A DNA stretch of 64,000 bases from Bacteroidota bacterium (GTDB taxonomy: Bacteria; Bacteroidota; Bacteroidia; Bacteroidales; Paludibacteraceae): assembly GCA_023391625.1 (NCBI GenBank), contig JAEWAN010000006.1, positions 558,001-622,000 of the forward strand. The letters run 5' to 3'. The notes under the pieces are model-generated. The model made no database searches. It worked only from the letters and a program-made list of their open reading frames with translations, and was not told where the DNA came from. This document shows, one piece after another, positions 1 through 8,657 of the stretch (position 1 is the stretch's first letter; every line of letters begins with the position of its first letter). A program made the translations under genes and the position numbers.

Positions 1-1
1 A

Positions 2-139
2 GCCCACGAAGTTTTTGACCACTCAAAATTGTCTAACTGTGAAGTGCAGGTACGGAATGAAGCGGGCGAACTGATAGCAACTTTTGTGGGAACGGGTTTT
101 CGGAAGCCTCAAGAATTACCGTTTGAACCTTTGGATTAA
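2..139 (+). CDS. PaaI-like hotdog thioesterase, C-terminal fragment
   Basis: This reading frame is open from the window edge and ends with TAA at 137-139, leaving 45 codons of the C-terminus. The residues include CEVQVRNEAGELIATFVGTG followed by an FRK stretch, which matches the last two beta strands of PaaI/YdiI-type hotdog-fold acyl-CoA thioesterases (the 'gelva.f.gt.yrk' end of the family). The active-site Asp/Asn and helix lie outside the window, so substrate cannot be judged. It precedes the flavodiiron gene by 83 bp with a promoter in between. The family call rests on this short motif only. Confidence 0.6.
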   Translation, partial: AHEVFDHSKLSNCEVQVRNEAGELIATFVGTGFRKPQELPFEPLD

Positions 140-172
140 AGAGCCGTTAGTTAAAAAGTGGTTGATAATCCT

Positions 173-180
173 TATCTTTG
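173..180 (+). promoter_or_regulatory. Bacteroidetes -7 box for the flavodiiron gene
   Basis: TATCTTTG matches the TAnnTTTG -7 consensus exactly and lies 42 bp before the start codon at 223. No clear -33 TTTG is present at the expected distance. Confidence 0.6.
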
Positions 181-222
181 TCGCGAGAAAAATAATCAAA
201 TCATAATTTAATATAACCAAAG

Positions 223-1413
223 ATGTTTCAAAACTATCAGATTTCAAAAGATATTTATTACGTAGGGGTAAATGACCGTCAGAAGCATAAGTTTGAAAAC
301 ATGCATCCGCTACCCTATGGTGTTTCTTATAATTCTTACCTTATTGTAGATGAAAAGGTTGCATTGATTGATACGGTAGATATCTGTTATGGGGATGTCT
401 TTATAGAAAAAATACAGTCACAGTTGAAAGGTCGTCATATTGACTATCTTATTATCAATCATATGGAGCCGGATCATTCGGGTTCTATCCGGTTGCTGAG
501 AAAGTATTATCCGGAAGTAACTATTATCGGTAATGCTAAAACTTTGGGAATGGTTACCGGATATTATGGCGTGGATGATAATTTTATGGAGGTGAAAGAC
601 GGGGAGGTACTCTCATTAGGAGTTCATCAGTTGCAGTTCTACCTGACTCCTATGATTCACTGGCCGGAAACCATGATGACTTATGACCAGTCTGAAAAAG
701 TACTTTTTTCAGGTGATGCTTTCGGGTGCTTTGGCGCTCTGAACGGAGCTGTGGTCGATTCGGATATGAATACGGATAGATATTGGGATGAAATGGTCCG
801 TTATTATGCCAATATTGTAGGTAAGTACGGTTCTCCCGTACAAAAAGGTTTGCAGAAGCTGGCTTCTCTGAAAATAGATTTTATTTGCAGTACTCATGGG
901 CCGGTTTGGAAAGAGCATATTGCTAAAGTGGTTGATATCTACGATAAATTAAGCCGTTATGAGCCGTTAGAGGAAGGAGTTGTAGTGGTATATGCTTCTA
1001 TGTATGGCAATACGGAACTGATGGGCGAAGCGGTGACACAAGGCTTGTCTCAGGCAGGTATGAAGAATATAGTGGTACATGATGCTTCTTTTTCAGAACC
1101 GTCCGCTATATTGTGCGATATCTTTAAGTATAAAGGTCTGATTATCGGTAGTCCTACATATTCTAATGAATTATATCCGGAAATTGATTCTTTGTTGAAA
1201 AAAATAGAAATAAGAGGGGTTAAGAACCGGGTGTTTGGTTATTTCGGTTCGTTTACCTGGGCTGGAGCTGCGGTAAAGAAACTTGCAGCTTTTGCTGAAA
1301 CCATGCAGTGGAAAACGGCAGATTTTGCAGTGGAAGAGAAGCAGGGACTTAAGCCGGATAATTATAAATTATGCCTGCAATTAGGAGAAAAAGTAGCTGA
1401 AATGCTTAAATAG
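223..1413 (+). CDS. fprA: Flavodiiron protein (FprA-type A flavoprotein; O2/NO reductase)
   Basis: A 396-residue cytoplasmic flavodiiron protein, expected to reduce O2 to water (or NO to N2O) using electrons from rubredoxin or a similar donor, protecting an anaerobe from oxygen. The N-terminal metallo-beta-lactamase domain (about 1-250) carries the full diiron ligand set: H80, E82, D84 in the HMEPDHSG motif, H146, D165 in SGDAFG and H225. A flavodoxin domain begins near residue 253 with the FMN loop ASMYGNTE and runs to the end. Length is normal for the two-domain class; no rubredoxin or flavin reductase domain is fused. O2 versus NO preference cannot be read from sequence. It has its own -7 box upstream. 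Confidence 0.93.
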   Translation: MFQNYQISKDIYYVGVNDRQKHKFENMHPLPYGVSYNSYLIVDEKVALIDTVDICYGDVFIEKIQSQLKGRHIDYLIINHMEPDHSGSIRLLRKYYPEVTIIGNAKTLGMVTGYYGVDDNFMEVKDGEVLSLGVHQLQFYLTPMIHWPETMMTYDQSEKVLFSGDAFGCFGALNGAVVDSDMNTDRYWDEMVRYYANIVGKYGSPVQKGLQKLASLKIDFICSTHGPVWKEHIAKVVDIYDKLSRYEPLEEGVVVVYASMYGNTELMGEAVTQGLSQAGMKNIVVHDASFSEPSAILCDIFKYKGLIIGSPTYSNELYPEIDSLLKKIEIRGVKNRVFGYFGSFTWAGAAVKKLAAFAETMQWKTADFAVEEKQGLKPDNYKLCLQLGEKVAEMLK

Positions 1414-1455
1414 AAAATTATACAACTTTCTTTCATTCAAAAGCGTTTTAGATTT

Positions 1456-1854
1456 ATGGAAGAACTAACACTGACTACACCGACATTTTTATTCTCAGCT
1501 GTTTCGCTGATTTTGCTGGCATATACAAACCGTTTCTTGTCGTATGCCCAGTTGGTGCGAACGCTGAAAGATAAATATATGGAAGACCATTCGGCTATTA
1601 CGCATGCCCAGATATTGAATCTTCGCAAGCGTTTGAACTTAACCAGAAGTATGCAGATTTTCGGGGTTGCCAGCCTGTTGTTGTGTGTAGCTACTATGTT
1701 TTTGATTTATATAGGGCTGCAAACCATTTCTATTTATGTGTTTGGTATAGCTTTGCTTTTTCTGATTATCTCTTTAACGTTGTCTGTGTTGGAAATACTG
1801 GTTTCTACCAAATCACTTGAAATCTATTTGGGTGATATGGAGAAGAAACGATGA
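1456..1854 (+). CDS. DUF2721 family membrane protein
   Basis: A 132-residue inner-membrane protein with three predicted transmembrane helices at about 9-27, 68-88 and 91-115, separated by a charged segment (residues 30-65) rich in Lys/Arg and containing LRKRLNL. Topology and composition match the DUF2721 family, whose function is unknown. It lies 42 bp after the flavodiiron gene and 33 bp before nadE on the same strand, so the three may be co-transcribed. No catalytic motif is visible. Confidence 0.75.
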   Translation: MEELTLTTPTFLFSAVSLILLAYTNRFLSYAQLVRTLKDKYMEDHSAITHAQILNLRKRLNLTRSMQIFGVASLLLCVATMFLIYIGLQTISIYVFGIALLFLIISLTLSVLEILVSTKSLEIYLGDMEKKR

Positions 1855-1887
1855 TATTATTTTATAAACTCATAGAATTGATACCTC

Positions 1888-3786
1888 ATGTATAATGGTT
1901 TTGTTCGTGTGGCTGCAGCTGTTCCGCAACTAAAAGTTGCAGATTGCAAGTTTAATGTCAGGCAGATTGTAAGCTTGGCGGAACAGGCGGAAAAAGAAAA
2001 GGTACAAGTTGTTTGTTTTCCCGAGTTAAGCATTACGTCATATAGTTGTGGTGATTTGTTTTTTCAGGACCAGTTGCAGTGGGAGGCAGAAAAAAGTCTT
2101 TCCGAACTGCTGGCATTAACCATGGCTTTAACTCCGGTTGTGATTGTAGGCATGCCCATACGGACGGGAAGCAAAATTTATAATGCGGCTGTTGTGATAC
2201 AAGGTGGTACAATCTTAGGAATTGTGCCTAAAACCTATATTCCTAATAATAATGAGTTTTATGAAAAACGTTGGTTCGCTCCTGCTGACCCGCTTCAGGA
2301 CTCTATTGTAATTAATGGGCGTACAGTGCCTTTTGGTACGAATCTGCTTTTTTCAGACCGCTCATTTTCTTTTGCGATAGAAATTTGTGAAGATCTTTGG
2401 GCTCCGGTTCCGCCAAGTTCAAACCATGCAATGCATGGCGCGGAGATTCTGTTTAATCTTTCGGCAAGTAACGAGCTGGTAGGCAAATCGGCTTACCGGA
2501 AAGAGCTTGTAAAACAACAATCAGCCCGTTGTATAGCAGGTTATGTATATGCATCGGCCGGAATGGGAGAATCTACTACTGATCTGGTATTTGCCGGGAA
2601 TGCTTTTATTGCGGAGAATGGAAAATTGCTGGAAGAGTCGAAACGTTTTCAACAACATAATGCATTAATTGTCAGTGATATTGATGTTGAATGTCTGAAA
2701 GCCGACCGTTATCGGAATTCAAATTATGAGTCGGGTAAATCTGTCGGTTCGTACAGACTGATTAATATAGAGGGAGCTCACTACAAGGAATTTTCTTTAA
2801 AAAGAAAAATAGATAAATATCCTTTCGTTCCTTCCGGAGCTTTACGGGATGAACATTGTGAAGATATTTTTTCTATTCAGATAGCCGGTTTGGCTAAACG
2901 CTGGGAGCATACGCAGGCTCATTCGGTTGTTGTGGGAATATCCGGAGGCCTGGATTCTACGCTTGCTTTGTTGGTTTGTGTGAAAACGGCGGATTTCTTA
3001 GGCTATGACCGCAGCCGTATTATCGGGGTTACCATGCCCGGATTCGGAACTACTGACCGTACTTATACAAATGCTGTGAGTCTGATCAAATCACTGGGAG
3101 TAAGTTTCCGGGAAATTTCTATAAAGGAAGCCTGTTTACAGCATTTTGGCGATATCGGGCATGATCCGGAAAAGCATGATGTGACTTATGAAAACTCACA
3201 GGCCCGGGAGCGTACCCAAATATTAATGGATGTAGCTAACCAGCAAAACGGATTGGTAATCGGGACGGGCGATCTTTCGGAGCTTGCATTAGGCTGGGCT
3301 ACTTATAATGGTGACCAGATGTCTATGTATGGAGTGAACGGGGGAGTGCCTAAAACATTGGTTCGCTATTTGGTTGATTGGGTTTCGGAGCAGATGGCTG
3401 ACGATGTGAAAGCAATATTAAAAGATGTGCTGGATACTCCGGTTAGTCCGGAATTGCTGCCGGCTGCAGCAAATGGAACTATTGCCCAGAAAACGGAGGA
3501 TATTGTCGGACCTTATGAATTGCATGATTTTTTCCTGTATTACTTGATACGTTTCGGATGCAGTGCAAAAAAAATATATTTTCTGGCCCAGGAAGCTTTT
3601 GGTGAAACTTATGATGATGAAACAATAAGGAAATGGCTTAAAATCTTTTTACGCCGCTTTTTTACTCAACAGTTTAAGCGTTCTTGTATGCCGGATGGGC
3701 CTAAGGTAGGGTCTATTAATTTATCGCCAAGAGGAGACTGGAGGATGCCCAGCGATGCTGTAGCTTTTCAGCTGGAAGATGAATAA
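1888..3786 (+). CDS. nadE: Glutamine-dependent NAD+ synthetase
   Basis: A 632-residue enzyme that amidates nicotinic acid adenine dinucleotide to NAD+ with glutamine and ATP, the last step of NAD synthesis. The N-terminal nitrilase-type glutaminase domain has the Glu-Lys-Cys triad at E46 (FPELSIT), K115 (PKTYIPNNNEFYE) and C167 (EICEDLW). The C-terminal synthetase domain has the ATP PP-loop SGGLDS at 352-357 and the GTGDLSELALGW segment. Length is slightly below the 640-680 usual for this two-domain class and no part seems missing. The next gene, an MscS channel, starts 35 bp later. Confidence 0.95.
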   Translation: MYNGFVRVAAAVPQLKVADCKFNVRQIVSLAEQAEKEKVQVVCFPELSITSYSCGDLFFQDQLQWEAEKSLSELLALTMALTPVVIVGMPIRTGSKIYNAAVVIQGGTILGIVPKTYIPNNNEFYEKRWFAPADPLQDSIVINGRTVPFGTNLLFSDRSFSFAIEICEDLWAPVPPSSNHAMHGAEILFNLSASNELVGKSAYRKELVKQQSARCIAGYVYASAGMGESTTDLVFAGNAFIAENGKLLEESKRFQQHNALIVSDIDVECLKADRYRNSNYESGKSVGSYRLINIEGAHYKEFSLKRKIDKYPFVPSGALRDEHCEDIFSIQIAGLAKRWEHTQAHSVVVGISGGLDSTLALLVCVKTADFLGYDRSRIIGVTMPGFGTTDRTYTNAVSLIKSLGVSFREISIKEACLQHFGDIGHDPEKHDVTYENSQARERTQILMDVANQQNGLVIGTGDLSELALGWATYNGDQMSMYGVNGGVPKTLVRYLVDWVSEQMADDVKAILKDVLDTPVSPELLPAAANGTIAQKTEDIVGPYELHDFFLYYLIRFGCSAKKIYFLAQEAFGETYDDETIRKWLKIFLRRFFTQQFKRSCMPDGPKVGSINLSPRGDWRMPSDAVAFQLEDE

Positions 3787-3821
3787 ACATAAAGTCTTTT
3801 TAATTATTACATTTTGTTGTT

Positions 3822-4991
3822 ATGCCTGAACTATTTATTAATTTAACCGTACAAAGTTTTTTAGAGAGAACCCCAGTGTGGAATATATCAATAAAAGACT
3901 GGTCTGTTTCTTTGATTATTATTGTTGCGGCTTTGTTGCTGTGTTACTTGTTGAGAATTCTGAACAGGAAGGTTTTTCAGAAAATAGCTTCTAAGACAAA
4001 CAACAGATTTGATGATATTCTTCTTCAGTCATTGGAAGCCCCTGTACTTTGGGGTATTTTGTTGCTGGCTATCCTTATTGCAGAATGGCGGTTGAAAATA
4101 CCCGGAGCTGCACACAACATTATGTGGAAGGCTTACCAGATATTAAGCGTATTGAATGCGACTTGGTTTTTCGCCCGTTTATTCAGCTCTTTATTGGCAG
4201 AGAATGCCCGGAAAGCAACCGCAGATACCCGGACGAAAAAGCATATTGATAAAAAATTCTTGCCTTTGGCTCGGCGGGTGTTGCTTATTGCAGTATGGAC
4301 TATTGGTGTTATTATGGCATTAAGTAATGCCGGGATTAGTGTTAGTAGTCTGTTAGCGACATTGGGTATCGGAGGTATTGCTTTTGCATTGGCGGCCCAG
4401 GATACGATTAAGAATATATTCGGCGGTATAACCATTTTTGTAGACAGGCCGTTTAGTATAGGAGATACGATTCGGTATGATACGATAGAAGGTACAGTGG
4501 AAGATATAGGTTTACGTAGCACCCGTATACGGACTTATGAAAAGAGACTTGTGACTATTCCGAATTATAAAATGATGGATGCCGCGATTACTAATATTTC
4601 CATAGAACCGAAACGAAGGGTGCTGATAAAGCTGGGACTTACGTATGACACAACTCCGGCTAAAATGCAGGAAGCTTTGAGCATATTACGTTCTATCCCG
4701 GGAAAAATAAAGAATGTGGATCCCAAAGACTGGTCGGCAAATTTCACGGATTACGGGGATTCCGCCTTATTGATAACGTACATATATAATATAAAGAAAG
4801 GAGCGGATATACGTGCTGTAACGAGCGATGTAAACTTTGAGATATTGAACTCTTTTAATAATGCCGGGCTGGAATTTGCATTCCCAAGCCAGACCGTTTA
4901 TCTTGCGGCGAACCAGAATCCGGAAAGCGTTCCTGCCTTTGTGGAAAACGGAGAAGAGGTATCTTCAGCAGAGTCTGGCACAAAAGCATAA
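3822..4991 (+). CDS. MscS-family mechanosensitive ion channel
   Basis: A 389-residue small-conductance mechanosensitive channel, expected to release solutes on hypo-osmotic shock from the inner membrane. Predicted helices lie at about 27-46, 73-88, 105-125 and 152-168. They are followed by the pore-lining TM3-type segment at about 175-205, rich in Gly and Ala (ATLGIGGIAFALAAQDTI), and the diagnostic FVDRPFSIGDTI at the start of the cytoplasmic beta domain. Five helices put it in the extended YbdG/YnaI-like group rather than the three-helix MscS core. It follows nadE at 35 bp and is probably its operon partner. Confidence 0.9.
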   Translation: MPELFINLTVQSFLERTPVWNISIKDWSVSLIIIVAALLLCYLLRILNRKVFQKIASKTNNRFDDILLQSLEAPVLWGILLLAILIAEWRLKIPGAAHNIMWKAYQILSVLNATWFFARLFSSLLAENARKATADTRTKKHIDKKFLPLARRVLLIAVWTIGVIMALSNAGISVSSLLATLGIGGIAFALAAQDTIKNIFGGITIFVDRPFSIGDTIRYDTIEGTVEDIGLRSTRIRTYEKRLVTIPNYKMMDAAITNISIEPKRRVLIKLGLTYDTTPAKMQEALSILRSIPGKIKNVDPKDWSANFTDYGDSALLITYIYNIKKGADIRAVTSDVNFEILNSFNNAGLEFAFPSQTVYLAANQNPESVPAFVENGEEVSSAESGTKA

Positions 4992-5105
4992 TTTTTCAGT
5001 ATAGGGTTCGATTCATATTGTTTTTAACGGTTTCTTGTTAGTTTATCCCGTCATAAAATAACTTAATCCGGCAGTATGAGGTACTTTATCTAAATGTTTT
5101 CTTTG

Positions 5106-5113
5106 TATATTTG
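5106..5113 (+). promoter_or_regulatory. -7 box for the lptB operon
   Basis: TATATTTG is an exact TAnnTTTG match 18 bp before the lptB start. A weak -33 candidate (TTTA near 5084) is 18-19 bp upstream. Confidence 0.6.
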
Positions 5114-5131
5114 TTTTTTAAATAGTTTTAC

Positions 5132-5887
5132 ATGACAGATAACGGAATGATATTGCGTACGGAGCATTTGTTTAAAAAGTATGGAAAACGTACGGTTGTA
5201 AACGATGTGTCCATTTACGTACAGCAAGGGGAGATTGTGGGTTTACTGGGTCCTAACGGAGCGGGTAAAACAACTACTTTTTATATGACCACCGGCCTGG
5301 TGACGCCTAACGATGGGAAAATTTTCCTGGGAGATCAGGATATAACCAAGTATCCCGTATTCCGCAGGGCACAGAGCGGTATAGGCTATCTGGCGCAGGA
5401 GGCTTCTGTATTCCGTAAGATGTCTGTAGAGGATAATATAAGGTCTGTGCTTGAAATGACTAAGTTCAGTAAGAAGTATCAGAAAGAAAAACTGGAAACC
5501 CTTATTACTGAATTTAATTTGGAGCATGTGCGGAAAAACTTAGGTGACAGGTTGTCCGGGGGGGAACGTCGCCGTACGGAGATAGCCCGTTGTCTGGCTA
5601 TTGAACCGCGTTTTATTATGTTGGACGAGCCCTTTGCCGGGGTCGATCCTATTGCGGTGCAGGACATTCAGGATATTGTGTGGAAGCTGAAAGATAAAAA
5701 TATCGGGATTCTTATTACTGACCATAATGTGGATGAAACATTGAGTATTACTGACCGGGCTTATATGCTTTTTGAGGGCAGAATCATGTTTCAGGGAACT
5801 TCAGAGGAATTGGCAGCCAATCCGATAGTACGAGAAAAGTATTTAGGACGAGATTTTGAATTAAAACGAAAAACCAGAACCGAATGA
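5132..5887 (+). CDS. lptB: LPS export ABC transporter ATP-binding protein LptB
   Basis: A 251-residue ABC ATPase that, with LptF/LptG, powers extraction of lipopolysaccharide from the inner membrane. Visible motifs are Walker A GPNGAGKTT (40-48), Q-loop Gln 89, signature LSGGE (141-145), Walker B ending in DE at 165-166 and the switch His in TDHNVDE. The LSGGERRRTEIARCLA form and the DEPFAGVDPIAV stretch are characteristic of LptB rather than LivF/LivG. Its last codon overlaps the following acetyltransferase by 4 bp (ATGA), indicating translational coupling. A promoter lies immediately upstream. Confidence 0.93.
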   Translation: MTDNGMILRTEHLFKKYGKRTVVNDVSIYVQQGEIVGLLGPNGAGKTTTFYMTTGLVTPNDGKIFLGDQDITKYPVFRRAQSGIGYLAQEASVFRKMSVEDNIRSVLEMTKFSKKYQKEKLETLITEFNLEHVRKNLGDRLSGGERRRTEIARCLAIEPRFIMLDEPFAGVDPIAVQDIQDIVWKLKDKNIGILITDHNVDETLSITDRAYMLFEGRIMFQGTSEELAANPIVREKYLGRDFELKRKTRTE

Positions 5888-6426
5888 AAACCAGAAGAAG
5901 TTTACCCGTTGATGCGGAAATACAATTGTTAGAGATTACCTTGGAAGAAGTTAGACCCATTTTTAATACTTTGGTAAAAGAACGGGACTATTTTTCTGAG
6001 TGGCTTCCATTTGTGGAATATACAAAAGATCTTGCTGATACGGAGGCTTTTGTCCAGCAGGTGCTGCAAGGCGATCCGAATAATCTTACCTGTGCTATTT
6101 ATTATAAAAACCATTTTGTGGGTCTGGTAGGACTGAAGGATACGGATATGCTGAATAAGAAGACGGAAATCGGTTATTGGATGTCTGCGAATTATCAAAA
6201 GAAAGGCATTATGACACGTGCCTGCAAAGCTATGATAGCTTATGCTTTTGAAGAACTGGGCATGAACCGGATTCAACTTAAAGCGGCTACCGGCAATATT
6301 AAAAGCCAGCAGGTTGCAGAAAGATTGGGTTTTAAGAGAGAAGGTATTGAGAGAGAAGGAGAATTGCATTCCCGGGGTTTCCTTGACCTTGTTGTTTTCG
6401 GTTTGTTGAGGAGTGAGTGGTCGTAA
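5884..6426 (+). CDS. GNAT-family N-acetyltransferase (RimJ/RimL-like)
   Basis: A 180-residue GNAT acetyltransferase. The layout (GYWMSANYQKKGIMTRACKA, then IKSQQVAERLGFKREGIERE and a C-terminal LDLVVFGLLRSEW) is that of the RimJ/RimL ribosomal-protein or small-molecule acetyltransferases, with the acetyl-CoA pyrophosphate loop at QKKGIM. The acceptor substrate cannot be told from sequence. It overlaps lptB by 4 bp and is followed 40 bp later by RNase Z, so it sits inside the lptB operon without an obvious functional link to LPS export. Confidence 0.85.
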   Translation: MKTRRSLPVDAEIQLLEITLEEVRPIFNTLVKERDYFSEWLPFVEYTKDLADTEAFVQQVLQGDPNNLTCAIYYKNHFVGLVGLKDTDMLNKKTEIGYWMSANYQKKGIMTRACKAMIAYAFEELGMNRIQLKAATGNIKSQQVAERLGFKREGIEREGELHSRGFLDLVVFGLLRSEWS

Positions 6427-6466
6427 AAGTGTGTGCAGGCTTTTGTGACTTTTATTATATAAAGAC

Positions 6467-7381
6467 ATGCAAGAGGCTAAATTTACAATATTAGGTTGTG
6501 GCTCGGCACTCCCTACACGGAAACATTTTCCAAGTGCCCATTTGCTGAACATCCGTGATAAACAGTTTCTTATTGACTGCGGAGAGGGTACCCAGATTCG
6601 CCTTCGGCAAATGAAAGTAACCAATACCCGTTTCGGGCATATTTTTATTTCCCATCTGCACGGGGATCATTGTTTCGGGCTTATTGGGCTCATTTCAAGT
6701 TTTGGAATGTTAAACCGCACGGCGGACTTGCATATTCATGCTCCGGAAGATTTGGAGTTACTGTTAACCCCTCTAATTAATTATTTTTGTCCGGAGCTTC
6801 CATTCAAGGTTTTCTTTCATACTAATCATCCTACAAAACACGAACTGATTTACGAGGACCGTTCGGTTTCCGTATATTCCATCCCTTTAAAACATCGTGT
6901 TCCTACTTGTGGCTTTTTGTTTGAAGAAAAACCACGTGAAAGACATATAAAACGTGATATGATTGATTTTTATGAAATTCCTGTATCATGGATTCATAAA
7001 ATTAAGCAAGGAGTGGATTTTGTTACCTCAGAGGGAGAGGTTGTGCCTAATGCCCAGCTTACTACGCCTCCTGATCCTCCGAAACGTTTTGCATACTGTT
7101 CGGACACGGCCTTTCTGGAAAGTATAATTCCTATTGTCAAAGGAGTGGATTGTTTGTATCATGAAGCTACTTTTGCGGAAGAAGAGTTGCCCAGAGCCGT
7201 AAAGACAATGCATTCAACAGCCTCGCAGGCGGCCTCAATCGCCAAGAAAGCAGGAGTAAAGAAATTAATAATAGGCCATTATTCTGCCCGCTATTCTAAT
7301 CAGGATCAGATATTTAAGGAAGCAAAGTCTGTCTTTCCGAATGTTGTATTAGGGGAAGATATGACGACTTATGAATTTTAG
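6467..7381 (+). CDS. rnz: Ribonuclease Z (tRNA 3' endonuclease)
   Basis: A 304-residue metallo-beta-lactamase-fold endonuclease that trims the 3' trailer of tRNA precursors; this matters here because tRNA-Ser in this window lacks an encoded CCA. The zinc-binding HxHxDH motif is H63-L-H65-G-D67-H68. Further ligands are in PLKHRVPTCGFLF, the YCSDTAF segment and GHYSARY near the C-terminus, which is typical of short-form RNase Z. It is the last gene of the lptB transcription unit and is followed by a strong hairpin shared with the convergent DUF2027 gene. Confidence 0.94.
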   Translation: MQEAKFTILGCGSALPTRKHFPSAHLLNIRDKQFLIDCGEGTQIRLRQMKVTNTRFGHIFISHLHGDHCFGLIGLISSFGMLNRTADLHIHAPEDLELLLTPLINYFCPELPFKVFFHTNHPTKHELIYEDRSVSVYSIPLKHRVPTCGFLFEEKPRERHIKRDMIDFYEIPVSWIHKIKQGVDFVTSEGEVVPNAQLTTPPDPPKRFAYCSDTAFLESIIPIVKGVDCLYHEATFAEEELPRAVKTMHSTASQAASIAKKAGVKKLIIGHYSARYSNQDQIFKEAKSVFPNVVLGEDMTTYEF

Positions 7382-7408
7382 AGCAGTTATTTTTTGATAA
7401 TTAGATAT

Positions 7409-7450
7409 AAGAAAGGCGTTTCAATTTTTATAAGTTGAAACGCCTTTCTT
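7409..7450. terminator. Bidirectional terminator between rnz and DUF2027 gene
   Basis: A 16-bp perfect inverted repeat (7409-7424 with 7435-7450, core GAAAGGCGTTTC / GAAACGCCTTTC) encloses a 10-nt AT loop. It lies between two convergent genes and ends in T or A runs on both sides, so it can stop both transcripts. Confidence 0.88.
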
Positions 7451-7477
7451 AGTGGATAGATAATATGATATGCTCTT

Positions 7478-8545
7478 TTAACGTATAGTGACCATGGTTG
7501 CTCCAAACCCATATTCTCTGAAAGAAGCATCCTGGAAATAATATTGTTTGTATCTGGTTTTTAGCAGTTTTTCCAATTCTTTCCGCAGAACACCTTCGCC
7601 TTTGCCGTGGATGAATACGATTCGTTGTCCTTTTTTATTTTTGTTCTCTTCTAATACGGCGTGAAATTTGTTTATCTGGTATTCCAGCATTTCCGCATTA
7701 CTCATACCCGCTGTGTTATCAAGCAGGGCATTGATATGTAGATCAACTTCCAGGATATTCTTTTTTTGTTGCGGTTTTATGATTCTGGGTCTTTTTTCCG
7801 GAGCTTTTTCCTTGGTAAGGATGGCTTCTTTAATTTCAGCGCCGGAAATATTGTTCAATATCTTTTTTTCTTTTTCTGCGATAATGTCAATCAACATGCT
7901 GGGTTCGTCAAAATATTCATTATCGGAAAAGCTGTGAAGTTTGTAAAACTTAACCGGGCTTAGATGTATGTCCACATCAACAACGGGCTGTACGGTATAT
8001 GTCTTTCCTTTTTTGAATGCGATTAGCTGCACTTGCAGGTACTCCCATTCATTCAAGTGCTCTTTTGATATGGTTGCAATAAGTTCCTGGGTATTGGGCT
8101 CAATCTGTCCGTTGATAATGCTTTTTCTGTGTCCTTTTTCTCCATTTACCAAATTGTAATATAGAAAGTAATTACTGTCATTTACCAGCATACATTCATA
8201 TGAAGTGGTTTGCAGCTGTTTAATGTCTACGGGGAAAAAGGCCAGCAATACGGTTAGATTATCTCCCTCAGGTGTTTCTATGATAGGTTGTTCTGGTTCC
8301 ACCTGTTGGGAAATAATTACTTCTTTGGTCGGTGTCGTTTCAACTTTGGGCTGTGAACTAAAATCCTTTTTAGGTACATTGGTTGTTGCGCTTACATTCT
8401 GTATTACAACGACTTCGCGGATTAATGCCGGAACTTCAAATCCGTCTTCGTCTTCTACATAAACCAGGTTGTTTTTTTCGTCAATTCTTTTTATTGTTCC
8501 GCCTCCTGTTGAGTTCAGGAATCGTACGGTATCGCCTATCTTCAT
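7478..8545 (-). CDS. DUF2027 protein with C-terminal Smr domain
   Basis: A 355-residue cytoplasmic protein. Residues 1-48 form a small SH3/KOW-like barrel (GDTVRFLNSTGGGTI...VEDEDGFEVP). A Pro/Thr/Glu-rich linker follows (about 55-95), then the DUF2027 beta-sandwich region (about 95-230). The last 85 residues are a Smr domain with EVDLHI, the VFIHGKGEGVLR motif and a terminal YGFGATMVTI. Smr domains are nucleases or nucleic-acid binders related to the MutS2 tail, with an HGxG catalytic motif like the one seen here. The role of DUF2027 proteins is unknown. It diverges from queA at a shared symmetric promoter. Confidence 0.85.
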   Translation of the reverse strand: MKIGDTVRFLNSTGGGTIKRIDEKNNLVYVEDEDGFEVPALIREVVVIQNVSATTNVPKKDFSSQPKVETTPTKEVIISQQVEPEQPIIETPEGDNLTVLLAFFPVDIKQLQTTSYECMLVNDSNYFLYYNLVNGEKGHRKSIINGQIEPNTQELIATISKEHLNEWEYLQVQLIAFKKGKTYTVQPVVDVDIHLSPVKFYKLHSFSDNEYFDEPSMLIDIIAEKEKKILNNISGAEIKEAILTKEKAPEKRPRIIKPQQKKNILEVDLHINALLDNTAGMSNAEMLEYQINKFHAVLEENKNKKGQRIVFIHGKGEGVLRKELEKLLKTRYKQYYFQDASFREYGFGATMVTIR

Positions 8546-8622
8546 TTTATTACCTTTTATATTATTAATCTTTGGGAATATAAAACTTATACCCTTTTAC
8601 ATAATAACTCATCATGAATTAT

Positions 8623-8640
8623 TACTTTTGCACAAAAGTA
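8623..8640. promoter_or_regulatory. Symmetric divergent promoter: overlapping -7 boxes of queA and DUF2027 gene
   Basis: The 18-nt stretch is TACTTTTG-CA-CAAAAGTA. The left half (8623-8630) is an exact -7 TAnnTTTG box reading right to queA. The right half (8633-8640) is the same box on the minus strand reading left to the DUF2027 gene. Only two bases separate them, so each predicted start point falls inside or next to the other box. Confidence 0.7.
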
Positions 8641-8657
8641 CAAAATTTATATTTCCT

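Noticed and set aside
5929..6624. 231-residue minus-strand frame opposite the acetyltransferase and rnz
   Set aside because: It is a shadow of two well-supported genes, with shuffled composition and no promoter or motif.
8469..8657. In-frame upstream extension of queA starting with TTG at 8469
   Set aside because: It overlaps the divergent DUF2027 gene, has no family support and lies upstream of the -7 box at 8623-8630.
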